DNA of 43,494 nt from an uncultured Ignavibacteria bacterium (GTDB lineage Bacteria; Bacteroidota; Ignavibacteria; Tepidaquicellales; Tepidaquicellaceae): the NCBI GenBank assembly GCA_937924675.1, contig CALEVL010000182.1:1-43494 (forward strand), written 5' to 3'. The notes under the pieces are model-generated. The model had not been told where the DNA came from and searched no databases. It saw nothing but the letters and a program-made list of their open reading frames with translations. Below, piece after piece: positions 16,078-24,644 of this stretch. Each line of letters starts with the position of its first letter. Positions within the stretch are counted from its first letter, which is position 1. Made by a program: the position numbers and the translations under genes.

Positions 16078-18345
16078 ATGGAAAATCCATCAGAGATATT
16101 TTCATCGGAAAGACTAAAAAGGGCCTGGCATTCAGTAAAGGATAAAGGAAAAGCCGGCGGCATAGATAAGATTTCCGTTAATCAGTTCGACTCTGAATCT
16201 GAAAAGCTTTTATCAGACTTAAGGAATGAATTGCTTACACTTTCGTATGCTCCAGAGCCGTATCTGAGATTCTTCATAAAGAAAGAATCCGGAGAATACA
16301 GGCCCCTTGCGCTTTCATCTATTAAAGACAAGATAGTGCAACGGACAGTAATGGATTATTATGAGCCGGCAATTGATAAACGCCTTTCCATGTATTCATT
16401 TGCTTACAGAAAATCGAAGAGCCATCTGAATGCCATTGATCAGGTTCAGCGGCTTGTGAAAAAGGAAGGATGCTTTGTCGGACTCCTTGATATAGATGAT
16501 TTCTTTGATAACATTGACAGAAAAATTCTTGCAAGCCACTGCAGGGATTTCATCAAAGATGAATACGTTATAAATCTGATAAGAATGTGGACGGAGATAG
16601 GAGTTGTGTGGAACAGGAAGTACATCGAAAATCCAAAAGGTATTGCACAAGGCGGAATCATCTCTCCTATGTTATCCAATATTTATCTGAATTCTTTTGA
16701 TCAGGTTCTTCTCAGGAAGCACATCCTGTATATCAGGTATGCAGACAACGTATTCCTGGTGCATAAGAGTATGGAACTTATTGAAAAGAACTTCAACTTC
16801 TGCAGGGATTATCTGAAAACAAATCTCAACCTGTCTCTTAACGAATCAAAGTGCCAACTCCTTCCCGTTAAGGATGGCTTTACATTTTGCGGGATACATT
16901 TTGTTGGCGGTAAAAGAATAATTGATCCCGCAAAATTCTTGTTGCTTAAGGAAAAACTTTCTGTAGTCAGGGAAGAAAAAGATTTCAACATCTTTGCTCA
17001 GAAGATAAATGAGACGATCAGAGGCATCAAGCATTACTTCTCAAAGTTTGATGTGTCTGAACAATTCGCCGAACTTGAAAAGGCGCTTGCGGAAGGAATG
17101 ACAGGTTACATTAATTCTTTGCTTAAAGCAAAAGCTATAAGGAAAATTTCAACTGTAAAGAAGATCATCAGGAGCATTAATCTGATCAAGAGCAGGAGCT
17201 TCAATGAAAGACAACTGTTCGAGAATCTGGTGATCAGCAAGTTGGATCTTTTTTCAGCGGATAATGCCGGTGAAACTGCCATGAAGCAAAGCATGGCTCG
17301 AAAGAAACGCAAGTATATTGAACAGTATTACAAATCAGTTGATGTAATTGTTGTAAAGAAAGGTTCTCAGCTTGGGGTAAGCAAGAACAAGCTGCTGATT
17401 TCAACATACGGAAAGCCAAAGCGTGAAGTCCCTGCCGACAAGCTGAAGAATCTGATGATATCAACTGAAGGAGTTTCGATCACTTCTAATGCCGTGAAAT
17501 TATGCTGTGAGATGAAGATCTCACTTAACTTTGTTGACTTCTTCGGCAAGCCATACGGTGTATTGCTTTCACACAATTCGCCATACTTTTCAGTAAGCAT
17601 GAAACAAACGGAGGCGTGCTCAAGTGTAAAGGGAAAATCAATAGCAATAAATATTGTGAAGGGAAAGGTTCGAAATCAAATTGCAGTTCTGAGATACTTC
17701 ATAAAGAACCGTGAAGAAATTGACGGCGGAAGAAAGTTCATAGATGAAGAGATACAGCAGATGGAAAAAAATCTTGCCAAGCTTGACAACATTGACAGGG
17801 CAGCAGATAGAGATGATCTTCTCAATACCATTCTTGGCATAGAAGGAATTTGCGCTGTTTCTTATTGGAAGTGTTTCAGGGGATTGCTTCCTGATGAGTT
17901 GGATTTCCCGGGAAGGGAAACGAAGGGAAGTGATGATCCTGTAAACATGCTGATCAATTATGGTTATGGAATACTATATAATCGTGTATTGAATGCAGTA
18001 ATGATAAACGGATTGAATCCGCACATTGCTTTTCTTCACAGAGAGCAGAAGCAGAAACCAACACTTGTGTTTGATCTGATAGAGCAGTTCAGGGCGCCGG
18101 TTGTTGACAGGACAGTGATTGCTGCACTTAGAAGAAAGATGAAGATAAAAATTGAGAAGAATTTTCTTGATGATTCAACTAAGCAGAATATTGCGGGTAA
18201 AGTGCTGGCGAGACTAAACTCAGAGATAACTTACGGCGGCAGGAAGATCACATACAACGATCTGATATTTGTGAAGACAAAAGAATTAGTGAAACACATC
18301 AAGGGCGAAGTAGTGAACTATTGTCCTTACATATTCAAGTGGTAA
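16078..18345 (+). CDS. Reverse transcriptase-Cas1 fusion
   Basis: The 755-aa protein has a group II intron-like reverse transcriptase in residues about 1-330: motif A GLLDIDDFFDNID (Asp138), KGIAQGGIISPMLSNIYLN (188-205) and YIRYADNVFLV (218-228). Cas1 follows in residues about 420-755: ILGIEG (Glu589), GLNPHIAFLH (His654) and LVFDLIEQFR (Asp666), all three Cas1 metal ligands kept. No Cas6 domain is fused. Such proteins, typical of type III loci, integrate spacers from DNA and, through cDNA synthesis, from RNA. The RT box reads YADN rather than YADD: the first Asp (223) is present, the second is Asn (224). It is followed directly by the leader of array 1. Confidence 0.95.
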   Translation: MENPSEIFSSERLKRAWHSVKDKGKAGGIDKISVNQFDSESEKLLSDLRNELLTLSYAPEPYLRFFIKKESGEYRPLALSSIKDKIVQRTVMDYYEPAIDKRLSMYSFAYRKSKSHLNAIDQVQRLVKKEGCFVGLLDIDDFFDNIDRKILASHCRDFIKDEYVINLIRMWTEIGVVWNRKYIENPKGIAQGGIISPMLSNIYLNSFDQVLLRKHILYIRYADNVFLVHKSMELIEKNFNFCRDYLKTNLNLSLNESKCQLLPVKDGFTFCGIHFVGGKRIIDPAKFLLLKEKLSVVREEKDFNIFAQKINETIRGIKHYFSKFDVSEQFAELEKALAEGMTGYINSLLKAKAIRKISTVKKIIRSINLIKSRSFNERQLFENLVISKLDLFSADNAGETAMKQSMARKKRKYIEQYYKSVDVIVVKKGSQLGVSKNKLLISTYGKPKREVPADKLKNLMISTEGVSITSNAVKLCCEMKISLNFVDFFGKPYGVLLSHNSPYFSVSMKQTEACSSVKGKSIAINIVKGKVRNQIAVLRYFIKNREEIDGGRKFIDEEIQQMEKNLAKLDNIDRAADRDDLLNTILGIEGICAVSYWKCFRGLLPDELDFPGRETKGSDDPVNMLINYGYGILYNRVLNAVMINGLNPHIAFLHREQKQKPTLVFDLIEQFRAPVVDRTVIAALRRKMKIKIEKNFLDDSTKQNIAGKVLARLNSEITYGGRKITYNDLIFVKTKELVKHIKGEVVNYCPYIFKW

Positions 18346-18737
18346 AAATAAAACTTGATGCCGGTCTCATGAGAAAATGCAAAGCCAATTCTTGCACAGA
18401 ATCAATGTTTACGGCAACAACATATTTCTAATGAAAACAGAAAAGTCTGTATTGCCATTTGTCGTGAGAAATTGATTCCCGACTATGCTATTTTCTAATA
18501 AAGAATTGCAGTTTAGAATTGTCAATTTTCTCATAAGCAATTTCAAGCAGAATTAGAACTTGCCGTGAGAAACTCTTAATGACATTTAATCACATGCAGT
18601 TAGCTTCAAATTGAACTGATGATTTGTCACCAAACATGGTATTTGAAAATCCTTTATGAGAAAATTGAAATGTTGATAAAACTGATTGGAATAGTTACTT
18701 TTGCAAAGCCTGAAGAATAAGTTATTGATATTGTACT
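18346..18737 (+). promoter_or_regulatory. Leader of CRISPR array 1
   Basis: This 392-nt AT-rich stretch without a gene separates RT-cas1 from the first repeat. TGAGAAA occurs four times at quasi-regular spacing (18370, 18465, 18566, 18657; steps of 95, 101 and 91 nt) and once inverted (TTTCTCA, 18527-18533). A promoter candidate is TTG (18673-18675), 20 nt, TACTTTTG (18696-18703), a perfect TAnnTTTG, which would start transcription just before the first repeat. The degenerate repeat at the far end of the array confirms that the leader is on this side. Confidence 0.7.
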
Positions 18738-20249
18738 CTTTAGGACTTAATCGAACCATAGTGGAATTGAGACATTTCAATTCAACAATATCTTCATACA
18801 TAATGAGCATTCTGCAATTTAATCTTTTTCTTTAGGACTTAATCGAACCATAGTGGAATTGAGACGTTACAGTGGATGTTATTACTATTGTCTTGAACTT
18901 CAAGACAAACCTTTAGGACTTAATCGAACCATAGTGGAATTGAGACTCTTAAAAAATTCCTCATTTCACTTTCCTCATCATAATAAAGTCTTTAGGACTT
19001 AATCGAACCATAGTGGAATTGAGACACTAGGAAGTTTTCAACCTCATGATAACCGTATGAGGGCATTATGTCTTTAGGACTTAATCGAACCATAGTGGAA
19101 TTGAGACCCATTTACTTAGCTCCTTCCTTCATAAATCTTTTTATACTTTGCGTGATCTTTAGGACTTAATCGAACCATAGTGGAATTGAGACAATAAGAG
19201 GTTCATTTCCCCCTCCTCAGACCGTTAGTCTCTGCATCTTTAGGACTTAATCGAACCATAGTGGAATTGAGACATTTATTATTAAGGAGTTTTTGTGATT
19301 TCAGTGGTGATACTGATACTATTAGGAAGCTTTAGGACTTAATCGAACCATAGTGGAATTGAGACGTTTGTCCCGTGATCGGGGGCTTCCCCTTTGTTGT
19401 GAGGCGTCTTGTTCCTCAGCATGCGGGGCTTTAGGACTTAATCGAACCATAGTGGAATTGAGACATTTTCTTAGTTCCTACTACTTCTTCAAGCTCGTCG
19501 GCGTATAAATCTTTAGGACTTAATCGAACCATAGTGGAATTGAGACATTTTATAAAAATATTTAATCCTGGATTGAATGAAAAATGTAAGCTTTAGGACT
19601 TAATCGAACCATAGTGGAATTGAGACCCTAATAATAAGGATGTCAGATTTTTTTTGTGTGCTATGTCATGATGCCTTTAGGACTTAATCGAACCATAGTG
19701 GAATTGAGACCTTGCCATTGATTAGTGGCTTCTTTGTTTTACGGAGGGTCCCTCTTTAGGACTTAATCGAACCATAGTGGAATTGAGACATTTGCCTTTA
19801 AGACAATCAATTTGACCTCCTTTCTTTAAAACTTTAGGACTTAATCGAACCATAGTGGAATTGAGACGCTTGCAGGGGTTGAGGAATTGAGACTTTATAT
19901 ACAGGATTTGTTTCTTTAGGACTTAATCGAACCATAGTGGAATTGAGACGTTTATCTTTATAATCTTTTCCTCCTGTGTAATCACAGGCTTTAGGACTTA
20001 ATCGAACCATAGTGGAATTGAGACATCTCGGATCGAATAGTTCTGCGTCGATCTGATTCCCGACCTCAACTCTTTAGGACTTAATCGAACCATAGTGGAA
20101 TTGAGACCCTGTTGGTGAGCACGATGATGGTTTCGGTGCGCATCGGGAACTTTAGGACTTAATCGAACCATAGTGGAATTGAGACACCCATCTTCACTTG
20201 TGTACTGCCACTTTGGTTCCCACCTTTAGGACTTAATCGAACCATAGTG
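18738..20249 (+). CRISPR. CRISPR array 1 (RT-Cas1 associated), 36-nt repeat, 18 spacers
   Basis: Eighteen complete 36-nt repeats start at 18738 and end at 20185, followed by a 19th truncated after 26 nt (20224-20249). The repeat begins CTTTAGGACTT and ends in CATAGTGGAATTGAGAC; the last 8 nt, ATTGAGAC, would be the crRNA 5' handle. Spacers range from 38 to 63 nt, mostly 42-50, longer and more variable than those of array 2. The last 25 nt of the repeat equal those of array 2, while the first 11 nt differ. One spacer (19868-19913) contains GGAATTGAGAC at 19883-19893, a copy of the repeat's end. Transcription is left to right from the leader. Confidence 0.98.
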
Positions 20250-21199
20250 CCCGCGCAAGTATCGAAGCTTCGAGAGCATTGCAGCTATATAAAGATGTAA
20301 ACTATTTAAATGAAAGGACTTCGATTGCGGGCAGGCCTGCCTGCCGTTAGAGGCGATGAATGTAGAATGGTCAATGAATTTTGATGGGCATTATGAATGA
20401 AGAATACATTAGGGCAGGCAGGGAATTGAGAATTAAACTGAAACCTCAGAAAAGTCACCAAATGGATTCTTCGCTGCGCTCAGAATGACAAGTTCGGGAT
20501 GAGTTTGAAAAGAGATTCTGTAGAGGTCAATAGATTTAGAATACAGAATGGCTGGCAAAAAGCTGGGAAAAGGAAGAAATAGATTATTGATTTTGATGAA
20601 GCATATTATTGCTTGTCATTCTGAGCAAGCGTGCCTGACTCAGTCAGGCGCAGCGCAGCGAAGAATCCACATTCATACTTTAAATCATTGTGTAAATTTT
20701 TGTGCGGGAAATACGTTATACCTTTACTTCATCCATCCTCCTCTTGAGTAGATTCAATGTTTAGTTTTTTGTGTGAGAACTACTTCAGGCACAGCACAGT
20801 CCAAGAAGTACTTGAGCTACAAATACAAATTGAATTCGCAGTGTTGATTTTTCCAAGCTCATCCAACTACTTGTTATTCTATACGAACCTAGCCGCTCCT
20901 GAATATTCTTGGAAAGACAAATAGTCAAACAAACAATGCCAAGGGGTTACATAGCAGATGTCGATAGCCAAACTGAAAATCACCCAATGGGTTCTTCGCT
21001 TCCTGCCTGAAGAGATGAATCCGGAATGAATATTTCGTGTTGTGATTCAAGACGAATTGATTTTTAGGGCAAGAGATTTGATTTCATTAAAGCATTAAGC
21101 GAATTGAGACTTCAGAGAGAAGGGCAGTTGCCGAGACTGCTTGTTGTAAGCCCAAATCAAGTTGTGGAAAATTCGAGTGAAGTTACCAGGTTTCCATTT
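20250..21199. repeat. Non-coding decayed region with dispersed repeats and CRISPR-repeat remnants
   Basis: No convincing gene is present. The last array-1 repeat breaks off at 20249 into unrelated sequence, so the array end was lost by deletion or insertion. The region contains copies of a dispersed repeat (CTGCGCTCAGAATGAC near 20475; a related inverted copy at 20615-20670 with TCATTCTGAG and GCAGCGCAGCGAAGAATC; a partial copy near 20990), the palindrome GGCAGGCCTGCCTGCC near 20330, and scraps matching the repeat end: GGGAATTGAGA near 20420 and GAATTGAGAC at 21101-21110. A 67-codon frame at 20548-20751 runs through the dispersed repeat and is not counted as a gene. Confidence 0.55.
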
Positions 21200-21661
21200 C
21201 AACTTGTAAAAACACTAGGTCAACTTGTAAGTACTCAAGGTCAACTTGTAAGTACTCAAGGTCAACTTGTAAGAACACCAAGTCAACTTGTAAGAACACC
21301 AAGTCAACTTGTAAGAACACCAGGTTAACTTGTAAGAACACCAGGTCAACTTGTTAGAAGTCTAGATCAAGTTGTAAGCACTCCAGTTCAAGTTGCAAGC
21401 ACTCCAGGCCAAGTTACAAGCACTCCAGATCAAGTTGTAAGCACTCCAGTTCAAGTTGCAAGCACTCCAGGTCAAGTTGTGAGCACTCCAGATCAAGTTG
21501 CAAGCACTCCAGTTCAAGTTGTAAGCACTCCAGTTCAAGTTGCAAGCACTCCAGTTCAAGTTGCAAGCACTCCAGGGCAAGTTGCAAGAACTCCATGTCA
21601 AATTGTAAGAAGAGCAGGTTAATCTGTAAGAAGTCCTGGGCAAGTTGTGAGAGCTTCAGGG
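21200..21661. repeat. 21-bp tandem repeat (minisatellite), about 22 units
   Basis: About 22 consecutive 21-bp units of the type CAAGTTGTAAGCACTCCAGT run from 21200 to 21661. The left units read CAACTTGTAAGAACACC and the right units CAAGTTGCAAGCACTCC, so the block evolved in two subfamilies. As 21 is a multiple of three, long open frames exist on both strands (plus: QLVRTPS heptads; minus: CNLNWSA heptads), but the plus frame has stops at 21326 and 21619. A broken gene with heptad repeats or a non-coding satellite are both possible. Between its end and 21861 nothing else is seen. Confidence 0.85.
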
Positions 21662-21860
21662 CAAATTGTTATTAACGTCTCCGCTGAGTCTCAGCTTCAC
21701 CGGACTGAGCGGGAAGACATGTTGCGTAAAAAAATCGAGTTACAAAAATTTAAAAAATTACTCAATATCAACCCTCTGTGTTCGAACTATAAAGTCGGCG
21801 GGTAACTTAGCGAGGACGAGATTATGTATAAAATCTCTATTTAGAAATCTTGCTATAGTT

Positions 21861-21889
21861 TGGAAAAATTCGAATATGTAATCTCTAAT
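21861..21889 (+). promoter_or_regulatory. ECF-type promoter copy 7 (TGGAAA-N16-CTCTAAT)
   Basis: TGGAAA is at 21861-21866 and CTCTAAT at 21883-21889, with 16 nt between. It is 43 nt upstream of the lipoprotein gene at 21933. This copy is 10 kb away from copies 1-6, beyond the CRISPR array, so the set is not merely a local duplication. Confidence 0.7.
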
Positions 21890-21932
21890 AGATTAGAAAT
21901 CAAACATTCATTAAATAGAAAAAGACTACGCT

Positions 21933-22973
21933 ATGAAAAACATTTCAACATTTTTGGTCTTTCTGTTTGCAATAATGAGCACTACATCCTGCGAAGAATT
22001 TGTTACGGGCAGTGCCGACAGGGCTGTCGGTGTTTCTAACGTACGTGTTGAGTTCCTTTACTTCACTCCCTATTTTGTAGAATTCAGTTCTACAATTGAT
22101 AATTGGACTCCGCGTACACCTGAGCTTATTGCAGAAAGGACGTACGCATATTCATACAGGGAAACGGGCTCTCAAAACCTGTTGAGTGTTAAATTCAAAT
22201 TGTTGAACCCCCCGCCCGACTACTTTGATTTGACTTCCTGGATTAACGGCGGAGGAGGAATCAGGTATGCAAATGTTTATATCAACGGGCAAAAACTTGG
22301 AAATGAATATGCAATTGATAATGGACTACTTGGCTCAAACATCTCCTTTGCGCTTGATGAAAGAGGAAACCCATTTCCGATTGGCGAACCAATAAATCCC
22401 GACCCGCGAATTCCGCCGGAAGTGTTCACTGCAAAGAGGCTTGTGCAGCTTAGAACACCTCCGCCAGATAAACCCTATGTACATGGTTGGCTACAGGCAT
22501 TGCATAATAATATGTATCCGAACGAGGTCAGCATGATTGAGGTTAAAAGCATCAAATTGTATAAGTACATTAACGGAATACAGGATCCGATACTTTTCTA
22601 TTCATATACTTACCAGCCCAATTCGAATTTCACGGACGGCGGACTTTACTACAGATATCCGTTCTACCCTCCCGGAGACTATCACCAACCGATGACAGCG
22701 TATGTTACAATCAATAACAACGGTATTGCTGAGTTCAGGCCATCAGACAGGAAGGAGAAAGTCTGGCATTTCTGGCATGAACCCCGCGTGCTGTTTCCTC
22801 CGGATGCGGTTGCAATGCGCTTGGAATGTGAAATGCGAATATCAGGTAACTGTACAGTTCAGGCAGGCGCAGACTTCAAGTCACAGTTCTCTGCCACAGG
22901 GGTGGAAAGCGGAGCGGGTGATTGGTACTTTCAAAACTCACAATGGCAGAATGTTATTTTTGACTCAAGGTAG
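21933..22973 (+). CDS. Predicted lipoprotein of unknown function
   Basis: The 346-aa protein has a lipoprotein signal peptide, MKNISTFLVFLFAIMSTTSCEE, with Cys20 as the lipidation site. The mature protein is rich in aromatic residues, Pro and Gly and has beta-strand character (VRVEFLYFTPYFVEF, LLSVKFKLLNPPPDYFDL, RYANVYINGQKLG), suggesting a secreted beta-sandwich, but no family is recognised. It is preceded by promoter copy 7, placing it in the predicted sigma regulon together with the other exported or membrane proteins. It forms a single-gene unit; the next gene starts 192 nt later. Confidence 0.75.
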   Translation: MKNISTFLVFLFAIMSTTSCEEFVTGSADRAVGVSNVRVEFLYFTPYFVEFSSTIDNWTPRTPELIAERTYAYSYRETGSQNLLSVKFKLLNPPPDYFDLTSWINGGGGIRYANVYINGQKLGNEYAIDNGLLGSNISFALDERGNPFPIGEPINPDPRIPPEVFTAKRLVQLRTPPPDKPYVHGWLQALHNNMYPNEVSMIEVKSIKLYKYINGIQDPILFYSYTYQPNSNFTDGGLYYRYPFYPPGDYHQPMTAYVTINNNGIAEFRPSDRKEKVWHFWHEPRVLFPPDAVAMRLECEMRISGNCTVQAGADFKSQFSATGVESGAGDWYFQNSQWQNVIFDSR

Positions 22974-23165
22974 AAGGGAATTCGAAGAATGACGTGAATA
23001 GTCTGAGTAATAGCGAAGAAAATCCTTTGACCTGAGAAAACGAAAACACTGAGTTGAGAAGTGTAAGTTGCATTTGTTCTTTAACATTTCCGTATTTCTT
23101 AGTTTCGGAATTTCAGAGCAATTGCTATATTTCTGTAATTATTAACAGACATATTATATCTGCTC

Positions 23166-23645
23166 ATGAAAGAACTGGAAAACTTTAAGAAGAAGACCGG
23201 CAGAACTGATAACATAAAATATTCTCAAATAAGAAAGTTCAAGAGAGCTTCAACTCCGGCAGACCTAACTTACAGAGAAACGCACATGATCAAAGGGTCG
23301 GTTTGGAGCATTCAAGACAGAGATGTACCGTTTGAAGGCGGAAGGATGGAGGATGAATTCAAAGACTATACTCGCCCTGCACTGGTTACTGAGACACCTT
23401 CAGAATTCGGAGATTATGAGTTAGTAAATGTTGCTCCGGGATCTTCACATCCTTTTTATAGAAACAACGGATTCAGAGATCTTGTAGCTTGGGTGCCAGG
23501 GGAAGCGCTTGACAGAACAACATATTTCAGAGTGTTTCATAGATTTTATGTCCGTCAACCCAGACTACTTAAGAAATTGTCTGCAATTTCTGAAAACTTA
23601 GTTTTGAGACTTGATGCAAAGCTCAAAGAGGAGTCTGCCAAATGA
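23166..23645 (+). CDS. Small MazF/PemK-like protein, possible partner of the sigma-like factor
   Basis: The 159-aa protein's central part resembles the MazF/PemK SH3-like barrel: MIKGSVWSIQDRDVPFEGG, then DYTRPALVTETP, YELVNVAPGSSHPF and TTYFRVFHRFYVRQP, i.e. a G-x-[IV]-W first strand, an RPALV second strand and later strands in the expected order. Catalytic residues for RNA cleavage cannot be assigned. Its stop overlaps the start of the sigma-like gene by 4 nt (ATGA, 23642-23645), implying coupled translation and a physical partner. MazF-fold proteins serve as the sigma inhibitor (CalpT) in the CalpL/T/S system. The similarity is weak and needs a profile search. Confidence 0.55.
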   Translation: MKELENFKKKTGRTDNIKYSQIRKFKRASTPADLTYRETHMIKGSVWSIQDRDVPFEGGRMEDEFKDYTRPALVTETPSEFGDYELVNVAPGSSHPFYRNNGFRDLVAWVPGEALDRTTYFRVFHRFYVRQPRLLKKLSAISENLVLRLDAKLKEESAK

Positions 23646-24634
23646 CTGTTGCTGAGATTTTAAAGAAATGGAGTGAGCATAAAAAGGTGAGTGATAAAGA
23701 ATGCCGCGAATTGTACAAGCAATTATACACAATGTGTAGAGATAAATTTAGTTCGTATTTTGAAGAAACTGAAATAGAAGATATTGTCTCAAATACTGTA
23801 CTTATAATTTATAAGTCTATCGAGTCTCAGAAGTCTGACTTTTGGAAAAATCTATCTTCTAAAGCCAATGAACAAGTGACGGCTTATATTTATCAAATTA
23901 TGCGTACATCTTCAAATAAATCAAAAGACATAATAGATAAAAAGGAAAGTCGGATTGTTAATGCAATTAGTAAGAATCTAAGCAAACTTGAAAAAGAAGG
24001 TGTGATAATCAAAATTGAGAAGCACTTTGCGGTAAGTGGTGTAAAGTTTTGCAAAGAGTTTTATAACGGAAGTATTTCTTTACCATACCAGAGTTTAAGA
24101 CGAGGACAGACAATGTTAGATCATACTGTGCTTTTGGAGTATATGAAAATTGTAATTGAGCGTTTGGGTAACAAGTGTTTTTCGAAATCCGACATGATAC
24201 ATCTCATTCGTGAGAATACTGACGAATTTGGATCTTCAATAATTGAATCGGAGGAAATTGATATTCCATCAAAAGACAGTGATACAAAAGATTCTAATTT
24301 GATTGAAGAGATGCTGTTAAAGTTTAATAATTGTTTCTCAGAATCAGAAAGAATTGAAAGAGCGTTGATTTTTGTGTGTAAACTTTTTTATCAATTTACT
24401 TTGATGGAAATAAAGGAAATTCTGATGTCCTACACTTCCTGGAATTCTAGTTCGCTTCAGTCAATAAGCAATGCAATGAAAGATGTTTCTAATTGCATAG
24501 GATTGAACAGAGCATCGGATGACAACACAGAAAGGAGTAAACTATTCAATGAGTTTGTTACCCGTTTAAGTCAAATATATTTTACAGATGACATCCATGA
24601 ACAATTTCAACAAATCAAGAACAAACACTACTAA
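23642..24634 (+). CDS. Sigma-70-like (ECF-type) factor, CalpS-like candidate
   Basis: The N-terminal part of this 330-aa protein (CRELYKQLYTMCRDKF, FEETEIEDIVSNTVLIIYKSI) resembles sigma region 2, in which an acidic EDIVQEVFLxxY helix binds polymerase and the -10 element. The C-terminal part (ERIERALIFVCKLFYQFTLMEIKEIL, SSSLQSISNAMKDVSNCIGL) resembles region 4, whose helix-turn-helix reads -35. The 120-residue insert between is unusual for an ECF sigma. The coding sequence is AT-richer than neighbours. It is preceded by a MazF-like gene and followed after 10 nt by a second MazF-like-domain gene and a Lon-like protease, the gene set of CalpL/T/S. It is the best candidate for recognising the eight TGGAAA-N16-CTCTTAT promoters. 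Confidence 0.6.
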   Translation: MTVAEILKKWSEHKKVSDKECRELYKQLYTMCRDKFSSYFEETEIEDIVSNTVLIIYKSIESQKSDFWKNLSSKANEQVTAYIYQIMRTSSNKSKDIIDKKESRIVNAISKNLSKLEKEGVIIKIEKHFAVSGVKFCKEFYNGSISLPYQSLRRGQTMLDHTVLLEYMKIVIERLGNKCFSKSDMIHLIRENTDEFGSSIIESEEIDIPSKDSDTKDSNLIEEMLLKFNNCFSESERIERALIFVCKLFYQFTLMEIKEILMSYTSWNSSSLQSISNAMKDVSNCIGLNRASDDNTERSKLFNEFVTRLSQIYFTDDIHEQFQQIKNKHY

Positions 24635-24644
24635 GGAGTAAATT

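Noticed and set aside
19366..19428. Unusually long 63-nt spacer sharing GCATGCGGGG with the dispersed repeat at about 13943
   Set aside because: Ten matching bases in a palindromic, common word; not enough to claim self-targeting.
20548..20751. 67-codon plus-strand frame
   Set aside because: It runs through a dispersed non-coding repeat and lacks a start signal.
21362..21643. Minus-strand frame with CNLNWSA heptads
   Set aside because: By-product of the 21-bp tandem repeat; no start signal, and the opposite strand is open as well.
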